Shown here piece after piece: positions 57,417 to 64,000 of a stretch of DNA of 64,000 nt (positions are counted from its first letter, which is position 1; each line of letters opens with the position of its first letter). This stretch comes from Bradyrhizobium nanningense (GTDB taxonomy: Bacteria; Pseudomonadota; Alphaproteobacteria; Rhizobiales; Xanthobacteraceae), in assembly GCF_004114535.1 (NCBI RefSeq), contig NZ_LBJC01000002.1:124001-188000 (forward strand), read 5' to 3'. A program made the translations under genes and the position numbers. The notes beneath the pieces are model-generated. The model did no database searches. It was not told where the DNA came from and saw only the letters and a program-made list of their open reading frames with translations.

Positions 57417-58088
57417 GTGATCATCACCCGCCGCGCCTTCACCACGATGCTGTCGCTGACCGGGCTTGCCGCAATCGCCGGGTTCTCGCCATTGCGGTTC
57501 ATCTCCGAGGCCATGGTCCCTGAAGCATCGGCACAAGCTGCTGCCGACGTGGCCAAGCCGGTGTCGCTGCCCGACATGGCGCTGGGTCCGAAGGACGCCG
57601 CCGTCACTATCACCGAATACGCCTCGATGACCTGCCCGCACTGCGCCGCCTTCAACGAGCAGGTGTTCCCCAAGATCAAGAAGGAATACATCGACGCCGG
57701 CAAGGTGCGTTACATCTTCCGCGAGTTCCCGCTCGACATCAAAGCCGCCGCCGGCTCGATGCTGTCGCGCTGCGTCGCCAAGGACGATGCGCCGAAATAC
57801 TTCGCGGTCACCGACATGCTGTTCCGCCAGCAGAACGACTGGGTGGTGAAGAACACCACCGAGACCTTGACGCGGATCGGCAAGCAGGCCGGCCTCACCC
57901 AGCAGCAGGTCGAAGCCTGCCTGAAGGACCAGGCGCTGCTCGACAAGATCGCCGCCGACCAGAAATACGCCAGCGACGTGCTCAAGGTCGATTCGACGCC
58001 GACCTTCTTCATCAACGGCGAGAAGATCAAGGGCGAAGCCTCGTTCGAGGAGTTCGCCAAGAAGATCAATCCGCTGCTGAAGAGCTGA
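57417..58088 (+). CDS. DsbA family thiol-disulphide protein
   Basis: 223 residues. TRRAFTTMLSLTGLAAIAGF is a twin-arginine-like leader, so export may use Tat. Thioredoxin fold with TEYASMTCPHCAAFNEQVF, i.e. active site C-P-H-C (DsbA type), FREFPLDIKAAAGSMLSRCV, VDSTPTFFINGEKIKGEASF (cis-Pro loop). It oxidises or reduces periplasmic thiols. Start GTG at 57417 because CGGGAG lies at 57405-57410 six bases before; the ATG at 57384 would add an unlikely leader. Confidence 0.92.
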   Translation: MIITRRAFTTMLSLTGLAAIAGFSPLRFISEAMVPEASAQAAADVAKPVSLPDMALGPKDAAVTITEYASMTCPHCAAFNEQVFPKIKKEYIDAGKVRYIFREFPLDIKAAAGSMLSRCVAKDDAPKYFAVTDMLFRQQNDWVVKNTTETLTRIGKQAGLTQQQVEACLKDQALLDKIAADQKYASDVLKVDSTPTFFINGEKIKGEASFEEFAKKINPLLKS

Positions 58089-58307
58089 TTCGCAAACGCT
58101 ACAAATCTGATTCGCGCATCCAAAGCCGTATCTTTCCCGGCATAAATCCCTTGGGAAAAGCGGCTTTCGCCGGTTGCCCTCGCAGCATACCGCGGCCATT
58201 GTCCAGCCGCATGAGGCGCCTCGCGCGACTCGCCCGGATAGCGACATTGCCTTCCATGGTATTGTCCCGGCAGGGGGATTCGCGCCTGCCAACAGAGATG
58301 CGTGCTT

Positions 58308-61300
58308 ATGAAAATCACCCGCCTGCGCCTTCACGGCTTCAAGTCCTTCGTTGAGCCCACGGACTTCGTCATCGAGCCCGGCCTGACCGGCGTGGTCGGC
58401 CCCAACGGCTGCGGCAAGTCGAATCTCGTCGAGGCGCTGCGCTGGGCGATGGGCGAGACCTCCTACAAGAGCTTGCGCGCGGCCGACATGGACGCGGTGA
58501 TCTTCGCCGGCTCCGGCAACCGTCCGGCGCGCAACCACGCCGAAGTGACGATGACGATCGACAACGCCGATCGCACCGCGCCGGCGGCAATGAACGACAG
58601 CCAGCTTCTCGAAATCTCCCGCCGCATCGAGCGCGAAGCGGGCTCGGTCTACCGTATCAACGGCCGCGACGTGCGCGCGCGTGACGTGCAGATCCTGTTC
58701 GCGGACGCTGCCACCGGCGCGCGCTCGCCTGCTCTCGTCCACCAGGGCAAGATCGGCGAGATCATCCAGGCCAAGCCCGAGCAGCGCCGCCGCGTGCTGG
58801 AAGACGCCGCCGGCGTCGCCGGTCTGCATGCCCGCCGCCACGAGGCCGAGCTGCGGCTGAAGGCCGCCGAAACCAACCTCACCCGCGTCGAGGACGTGAT
58901 CGGCCAGCTCGCAGGCCAGATGGAGGGTCTGAAGAAGCAGGCCCGCCAGGCGGTGCGCTATCGCGAGGTCGCGGCCAAGGTCCGTAAAGCCGAGGCCACC
59001 CTGTTCCACCTGCGCTGGATCGGCGCCCATGCCGACGTCAACGAGTCCGGCCAGACCCACGATCTCGCCGTGCGCGAGATGGCGGAACGCACCCAGCACC
59101 AGGCCGAAGCCGCCCGCATCCAGGCGATCCGCGCCGCGGAGATGCCGGCGCTGCGCGATGCGGAAGCGCGCGCCGCAGCCGGGCTGCAGCGCCTCACCAA
59201 TGCCCGCGAGCTGCTCGACCGCGAGGAAGAGCGCGCCAAGGAGCGCGTCGCCGAGCTCGAGCGCCGCCTTGCCCAGTTCGAGGGCGACATCTCCCGCGCC
59301 CAGCAGCAAACCATGGATGCCGACGTCGCGCTGCAGCGGCTCGACACCGAAGATGCCGAGCTGAAGGAAGAGATCAAGTCGCGCGTCGAGAAGCGCTCCG
59401 GCGTCGACGAGCGTGTCGCCGAGGCCGAGGCGGTGCTGACCGAAACCGAGCAGCGCTTCGCCGAGCTCACCACCGCGCTCGCGGACCTCACCGCCAAGCG
59501 CAATCAGCTCGAGGCCAATGTCCGCACCCATCGTGACAAGCTCGCCCGGCTCGACCAGGAGATCGCCAACGTCGCCGCGGAAGAGCAGAAGCTTGCCGCC
59601 GAGACTGGCGGCTTCGGCGACCTCGACGAGCTGACGGCGACGGTCGAGACCGCGGAGCAGACGCTGGCGGCTTCGGAAGCAGCCGCGCAAGCCAGCGAAG
59701 CTGCCCACGTCGCCGCCCGCCAGACGCTGGAATCCTCGCGCTCGCCGCTGGTCGAGGCCGACAAGCGCGTGCAGCGACTCGAGACCGAGGCGCGCACGAT
59801 CTCGAAGATCGTCAACGGCGAGACCAAGAATCTGTGGCCGCCGATCATCGACGGCATCACCGTCGACAAAGGCTTTGAAAAAGCGATCGGCGCCGCCCTC
59901 GGCGACGATCTCGACGCCCCGATCGACCCGTCGGCGCCGATGCGCTGGACCAATGTCGGCCACGCCGAAGGCGATCCGGAGCTGCCCGAAGGCGCCGTGC
60001 CGCTCGCCAATCACGTGCAGGCGCCGGCCGAGCTGGCCCGCCGCCTCGCCCAGATCGGCGTGGTGCCGCGCGAGCGCGGTGCCGAGCTGGTCTCGCAGCT
60101 CAAGACCGGACAGCGTCTGGTCTCGCCCGAAGGCGATGTCTGGCGCTGGGACGGCTTTGTCGCGGCGGCTCATGCCCCGACCGGCGCCGCCCGCCGCCTC
60201 GCCGAGCGCGCCCGCCTCGTCGACATCGAGAACGAGCTCGAGCAGGCGCGCATCGACGCCCAGATCAAGCGCCAGGCACTGGAGAACGCAGAGTCCGAGT
60301 TGCAGATGGCGGCCAGCACCGAGGGTGCCAGTCGCGAAGCCTGGCGCGCCGCACAGCGCGAGCTGAACGTCGCACGCGAGCGCCATGCCAACGCCGAGCG
60401 CGAGATCAGCCGCCATGCCGCGCGCAAGGCGACGCTGTCGGAAGCGCACAGCCGCCTCGCCGCCGACCGCGCCGAGGCCGAAGCCGCCTACGAATATGCC
60501 GAAGCCGGCATCAGTGAGCTGCCGTCCAGCGAGGACACCGAGACCCAGCTCGCCGCCGTCCGCAGCGACATCGAAGGCCACCGCCGCATGGCCGCCCAGG
60601 TCCGCGCCGAAGCGCAGGCGCTGGCGCGCGAGGCCGAGCTCGCCGACCGCCGCGTGCAGGCGATTCTCGCCGAACGCACCGAGTGGCAGAACCGCAAGGA
60701 GAGCGCGGCCTCCCATATCGACACCATCCAGGCCCGCATCGCCGAGCTCACGATCGAGCGCAGCGAGCTCGAAAACGCACCCGCCGTGTTCGCCGAGAAG
60801 CGCAGCGCGTTGATCACCGAGATCGAGTACGCGGAGAACGACCGCCGCATGGCCGCCGACGCGCTCGCCACCGCGGAAAGCGCGATGGCCGAGACCGACC
60901 GCGTCGCCAAGCTGACGCTGGAGGCGCTCTCCAGCGCCCGCGAGGCCACCGCGCGCGCCGAGGAGCGCATGGAAGGCGCACGGCGCCGGCTCGAAGACAT
61001 CGAGCGCGAGATCCGCGACATGCTCGAGGTCGAGCCGCAGGCCGTCGCAGGCCTTGCCGAGATCGAGCCCGGCGCCGAGCTGCCGCCGCTGCACGACATC
61101 GAGGAAGACCTCGAAAAGATGCGACGCGACCGCGAGCGCCTCGGTGCCGTCAATCTGCGCGCCGAGGAAGAGCTGCGCGAGGTCGAGACCCAGCACACCG
61201 GTCTGGTCACCGAACGCGACGACCTAGTCGAAGCCATCAAGCGGCTGCGCCAGGGCATCCAGAGCCTCAACAAGGAGGCGCGCGAGCGCCTGCTGACCTC

Positions 61301-61772
61301 GTTCGAGGTCGTCAACAACCATTTCAAGCGCCTGTTCGTCGAGCTGTTCGGCGGCGGCGAGGCCGCGCTGCACCTGATCGAAAGCGACGACCCGCTGGAA
61401 GCGGGCCTCGAAATCATCGCCAAGCCGCCGGGCAAGAAGCCGCAGACGCTGTCTTTGCTGTCGGGCGGCGAGCAGGCGCTGACGGCGATGGCACTGATCT
61501 TCGCGGTGTTCTTGACCAACCCTTCGCCGATCTGCGTGCTGGACGAAGTCGACGCGCCGCTCGACGATCACAACGTCGAACGGTACTGCAACCTCTTGCA
61601 CGAGATGACCGGCTCGACCGACACGCGCTTCATCATCATCACGCACAACCCGATCACGATGGCGCGGATGAACCGTCTGTTCGGCGTCACCATGGCCGAG
61701 CGCGGCGTGTCGCAGCTGGTGTCGGTGAGCCTCGCCGAGGCCGTCGACATTCTCGACCAGAACGTGGCGTGA
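58308..61772 (+). CDS. smc: Chromosome segregation protein SMC
   Basis: 1154 residues. Condensin ATPase that compacts and segregates chromosomes. Starts MKITRLRLHGFKSFVEPTDF; Walker A GVVGPNGCGKSNLVEALRWA; two long coiled coils (about residues 170-500 and 670-1000) interrupted by a hinge near 515-640 (FEKAIGAALGDDLDAPIDPS); signature LSLLSGGEQALTAMALIFAV; Walker B ICVLDEVDAPLDDHNVERYC. Length is typical. The ATG at 58308 begins the conserved sequence; GTG at 58302 is possible. No scpA/scpB is adjacent. Confidence 0.97.
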   Translation: MKITRLRLHGFKSFVEPTDFVIEPGLTGVVGPNGCGKSNLVEALRWAMGETSYKSLRAADMDAVIFAGSGNRPARNHAEVTMTIDNADRTAPAAMNDSQLLEISRRIEREAGSVYRINGRDVRARDVQILFADAATGARSPALVHQGKIGEIIQAKPEQRRRVLEDAAGVAGLHARRHEAELRLKAAETNLTRVEDVIGQLAGQMEGLKKQARQAVRYREVAAKVRKAEATLFHLRWIGAHADVNESGQTHDLAVREMAERTQHQAEAARIQAIRAAEMPALRDAEARAAAGLQRLTNARELLDREEERAKERVAELERRLAQFEGDISRAQQQTMDADVALQRLDTEDAELKEEIKSRVEKRSGVDERVAEAEAVLTETEQRFAELTTALADLTAKRNQLEANVRTHRDKLARLDQEIANVAAEEQKLAAETGGFGDLDELTATVETAEQTLAASEAAAQASEAAHVAARQTLESSRSPLVEADKRVQRLETEARTISKIVNGETKNLWPPIIDGITVDKGFEKAIGAALGDDLDAPIDPSAPMRWTNVGHAEGDPELPEGAVPLANHVQAPAELARRLAQIGVVPRERGAELVSQLKTGQRLVSPEGDVWRWDGFVAAAHAPTGAARRLAERARLVDIENELEQARIDAQIKRQALENAESELQMAASTEGASREAWRAAQRELNVARERHANAEREISRHAARKATLSEAHSRLAADRAEAEAAYEYAEAGISELPSSEDTETQLAAVRSDIEGHRRMAAQVRAEAQALAREAELADRRVQAILAERTEWQNRKESAASHIDTIQARIAELTIERSELENAPAVFAEKRSALITEIEYAENDRRMAADALATAESAMAETDRVAKLTLEALSSAREATARAEERMEGARRRLEDIEREIRDMLEVEPQAVAGLAEIEPGAELPPLHDIEEDLEKMRRDRERLGAVNLRAEEELREVETQHTGLVTERDDLVEAIKRLRQGIQSLNKEARERLLTSFEVVNNHFKRLFVELFGGGEAALHLIESDDPLEAGLEIIAKPPGKKPQTLSLLSGGEQALTAMALIFAVFLTNPSPICVLDEVDAPLDDHNVERYCNLLHEMTGSTDTRFIIITHNPITMARMNRLFGVTMAERGVSQLVSVSLAEAVDILDQNVA

Positions 61773-61799
61773 CGCGGCGGTCGCGCCACACCCATTGAC

Positions 61800-61916
61800 G
61801 TCATCATCCGCCTTGTGCGCAAATTGCGCACTGGAGCGGATGATCCAGTACGCCGCGGCTTCTCGGTTGACGACGCTGTCTCGGAGTACTGGATGCCCCG
61901 CCTGCGCGGGCATGAC
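61800..61916. repeat. Palindromic repeat downstream of smc
   Basis: GTCATCATCCGCCTTGTGCG ... CATTGCGCACTGGAGCGGATG-type arms (ATCATCCGC / GCGGATGAT), CCAGTACGCCGCGGCTTCT, then GAGTACTGG and GCGCGGGCATGAC. The CCAGTACGCCGCGGCT core is shared with the element at 8072. Confidence 0.7.
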
Positions 61917-61921
61917 TGCGG

Positions 61922-62902
61922 ATGATGATAGCCCCCACCCTCCCCGCTGAACTCAAAGCCGCCCTCGACGGCAAGCTGCAAGGCTTCTCCCGCACCGACG
62001 CGGCCCAGCGCTCGCAAAAAATCTCGACCACCTATCGCGCCGGTGGCGGCTCCGGCGCGATCAAATCCGAGGCCGATGCGCTCGCCTACGCGCTCGCCCG
62101 CATGCCGGCGACCTACGCGGCTGTGGCGGCCAGCCTGAATGCACTCACCGAGATCGCACCGGACCTCGCGCCGGAGACGCTGCTCGACGTCGGCGCCGGT
62201 CCAGGCACCGCCAGCTGGGCGGCCGCGGAGGCCTTTCCCTCGCTGCAAGACGTCACCCTGCTCGACGCCAATGCCACCCTGAGCCGGCTCGCGCTCGAAC
62301 TCGCACGTGACAGTTCGCGATTGGCGGAGTGCCGCTATCTGCCGGGCGATGCCGGCGGCAACCTCGCCGAGGTCTCGCAAGCCGATCTCGTCGTCGCCAG
62401 CTACGTCATCGGCGAGCTCGGCGAGAGCGAGCAGCGCGCCCTGACCGCGGCGATGTGGGCCAAAGCGCGCCACGCGCTGGTCGTGATCGAGCCCGGCACC
62501 CCCGCCGGCTACGCCCGCATCCTCGCGCTGCGTCAGCAATTGATCGCGGCCGGCGCCTTCGTCGCCGCGCCCTGCCCGCACGAAAGGCCCTGCCCGCTCG
62601 TCGCGCCGGACTGGTGCCATTTCTCCCAACGCCTGCCGCGCTCCCAAGCGCACCGCCAGATCAAGGGCGCCGAGGTGCCATTCGAGGACGAGCGCTTCAT
62701 CTACGTCGCCCTGACCCGCACCCCGCCTGCCACGCGCGCCACGCGCGTGCTGGCGCCACCGGACGTCGGCAAGGCCGAGATCGCGGCGAAGCTCTGCACC
62801 GAGGAAGGTGTCGCGCTGGCGAAAGTCCCACGACGCGACAAGGCGGCCTATGCAAGTGCCCGGCGCTGGCGCTGGGGCGACGCCGTCATTGCCGAAAGTT
62901 AA
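61922..62902 (+). CDS. Rsm22/METTL17-like SAM-dependent methyltransferase with cysteine cluster motif
   Basis: 326 residues. SAM motif LLDVGAGPGTASWAAAEAF near residue 80; ADLVVASYVIGELGESEQRA; VVIEPGTPAGYARILALRQQ. Then C-P-H-x3-C-P-x6-C (CPHERPCPLVAPDWCHFSQR, Cys218, 224, 232) and Cys292 (AKLCTEEG), the four-cysteine pattern of Rsm22/METTL17. The mitochondrial protein binds an iron-sulphur cluster and assists small-subunit assembly. The bacterial role is inferred to be 30S biogenesis. Start ATG at 61922 (or 61925), only six bases after a palindromic repeat. Confidence 0.85.
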   Translation: MMIAPTLPAELKAALDGKLQGFSRTDAAQRSQKISTTYRAGGGSGAIKSEADALAYALARMPATYAAVAASLNALTEIAPDLAPETLLDVGAGPGTASWAAAEAFPSLQDVTLLDANATLSRLALELARDSSRLAECRYLPGDAGGNLAEVSQADLVVASYVIGELGESEQRALTAAMWAKARHALVVIEPGTPAGYARILALRQQLIAAGAFVAAPCPHERPCPLVAPDWCHFSQRLPRSQAHRQIKGAEVPFEDERFIYVALTRTPPATRATRVLAPPDVGKAEIAAKLCTEEGVALAKVPRRDKAAYASARRWRWGDAVIAES

Positions 62903-63040
62903 CCTCGTCCGGGGCTTTTGCCTTGAACGCGGGGGGCTTCTCATCCGACCAAGTCTCACCTCCCCCTGTACCGGGCTCTCGTTCGGCGCCAATTTGGTCT
63001 ATCCTAGCGGCCCGCCTTCTTCCCCCTTCAGGAGTTCTCC

Positions 63041-63601
63041 ATGTCGACCGGCTGGATCGTTCTCGGCGTCATCGTCGTCCTCGTGTTTCTGGCGTTCAGC
63101 GCCTACAACCGCCTGGTGGCGCTGAGCCAGCGCGTCGGCCAGGCCTTTGCCGATATCGACGTGCAGCTCAAGCAGCGTCACGATCTGGTCCCGAACTTGG
63201 TCGAGACGGTGAAGGGCTATGCCTCGCATGAGCGCGGCACGCTCGACGACGTCATCAAGGCGCGCAATTCGGCGATGTCGGCGCAGGGTCCGGCGCAGGT
63301 CTCCGCGGCCGAGAACCAGCTGTCCGGCGCGCTCGGCCGGCTGATCGCGTTGTCGGAGGCCTATCCGGACCTCAAGGCCAATGCCAATTTCCAGCAGCTC
63401 GCATCCGAGCTCTCCGACCTCGAGAACAAGATCGCAGCAAGCCGCCGCTTCTTCAACAGCGCGGTCCAGGAATACAACACCGGCATCCAGCAGATGCCCG
63501 CCGCCTTGTTCGCCGGCATGTTCGGCTTCACCAGGAAGGACTTCTTCGATCTCGGCGCCAGCCGCACCGAGGTCGAGGCGGCGCCGCAGGTGAAGTTCTG
63601 A
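63041..63601 (+). CDS. LemA family protein
   Basis: 186 residues. One N-terminal transmembrane segment (WIVLGVIVVLVFLAFSAYNR), then the LemA helical domain: LSQRVGQAFADIDVQLKQRH, DLVPNLVETVKGYASHERGT, LSGALGRLIALSEAYPDLKA, and ASRRFFNSAVQEYNTGIQQM. AGGAG eight bases upstream supports the start. LemA genes typically sit beside an M48 metalloprotease (next gene) and are thought to assist it in membrane protein quality control. Confidence 0.93.
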   Translation: MSTGWIVLGVIVVLVFLAFSAYNRLVALSQRVGQAFADIDVQLKQRHDLVPNLVETVKGYASHERGTLDDVIKARNSAMSAQGPAQVSAAENQLSGALGRLIALSEAYPDLKANANFQQLASELSDLENKIAASRRFFNSAVQEYNTGIQQMPAALFAGMFGFTRKDFFDLGASRTEVEAAPQVKF

Positions 63602-63616
63602 CGTTATCTCACCTTC

Positions 63617-63736
63617 GTCATTCCGGGGCGCGTCGCAGACGCGAACTATGGTGCGCAGTTGCGCACCTGAGAATCTCGATCGAGCGACTGAGCTCGGGAT
63701 TCCGGGCTCGATGCTGTCGCATCGCCCCGGAATGAC
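63617..63736. repeat. Palindromic repeat (GTCATTCCGGGGCGC family)
   Basis: Ends GTCATTCCGGGGCG and CGCCCCGGAATGAC are complementary apart from one base; inner GAGAATCTCGATCGAGCGAC. Distinct from other families in the window. It separates lemA and the M48-type gene. Confidence 0.8.
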
Positions 63737-63754
63737 GAGGATTAGGAAGCAGTC

Positions 63755-64000
63755 ATGGCCGCGTATGGTCTCTACACGCACATCGCCTCGAACAAATTTC
63801 GTTCGATGCTGCTGCTCGGCGGCCTGTTCGCGCTGGTCTACGTGCTGGTCTATGCCGGCGCGCTGGTTGCCGAGGTCGTCATCAACGGCAATGGCACGGT
63901 CGCCTATTATCTGAGCCGTGCCTTCACCGACCTGCTCAAGGCCGCGCCCGTCGCGACGGTCGTGGCGGCGGCCTGGATCGTGATCGCCTATTTCTTCCAC
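63755..64000 (+). CDS. M48-type membrane metalloprotease, N-terminal part (cut by window end)
   Basis: 82 codons visible. MAAYGLYTHIASNKFRSMLL is the usual start of the LemA-associated M48 membrane proteases; two transmembrane segments follow (LLGGLFALVYVLVYAGALVA and PVATVVAAAWIVIAYFFH). The HExxH site lies beyond the window. AGGAAGC before the ATG supports the start. Annotation rests on this N-terminus and on its position behind lemA. Confidence 0.75.
   Translation, partial: MAAYGLYTHIASNKFRSMLLLGGLFALVYVLVYAGALVAEVVINGNGTVAYYLSRAFTDLLKAAPVATVVAAAWIVIAYFFH

Noticed and set aside
57345..61196. Very long open frame on the minus strand opposite smc
   Set aside because: It runs antisense across smc, which has full SMC motifs. 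Long antisense frames are common in GC-rich genes, and the product is Arg/Gly/Leu-rich with no motif.

Overview
The window looks like core chromosome of a Bradyrhizobium-type alphaproteobacterium (Rhizobiales). The grounds are high GC, a CcrM methylase with nearby GANTC and CtrA-like sites, an EcfG-type promoter, a family-4-like uracil-DNA glycosylase, DUF1236/DUF2007/DUF3096 proteins, and many palindromic intergenic repeats typical of this genus. Genus assignment is inference. I saw no tRNA, rRNA, CRISPR, transposase, integrase or phage gene, so this is not an obvious island.

Layout. 1-2073 (minus): MFS transporter and AcuI/YhdH-type reductase (cut by the window edge). 2309-6203: nadA-nadB-nadC, the aspartate route to NAD, behind a paired inverted operator. 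6329-7783: SleB-like hydrolase. 8389-11337: full-length pyruvate phosphate dikinase with a Lys/Ala/Pro-rich extension. 11434-12170: two small envelope proteins. 12462-15499: glyQ-glyS. 15696-19242: S49 peptidase, a 32-residue peptide behind an EcfG-type promoter, a TrmN6-like methyltransferase, DUF2007 and polyprenyl diphosphate synthase. 19634-23025: HxlR regulator, KAS-II-like synthase, LysE exporter, alpha/beta hydrolase. 23132-27864 (minus): ispE, TPR lipoprotein-like protein, ETF-quinone oxidoreductase. 28001-33280: uracil-DNA glycosylase, PMT-type membrane glycosyltransferase, RNase HII, VOC protein, radical SAM protein.

33501-40740 is the most unusual block: phosphoketolase, acetate kinase, a 642-residue protein with a PhoU/DUF47-like C-terminus, and a stand-alone half of pyruvate phosphate dikinase (ATP-grasp plus phosphohistidine domain, no PEP/pyruvate barrel). 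It links acetyl-phosphate metabolism with a histidine phosphotransfer protein whose acceptor is not encoded in the usual fused form.

40734-50992: RMD1-like membrane protein, small glycosyltransferase, MarR-GNAT fusion with a long palindromic operator, moaB, YpfJ-type metalloprotease, ccrM, glutathione transferase, chemoreceptor, DUF1127 protein and a receiver-domain remnant. 51058-64000: SnoaL-like protein and divergent LysR regulator, second glutathione transferase, flavin monooxygenase, thioesterase, mutY, DUF721, DsbA-like protein, smc, an Rsm22/METTL17-like methyltransferase, LemA and the start of an M48-type membrane protein. About twenty palindromic repeats of several sequence families occupy the gaps between genes, including one inside the nad operon.
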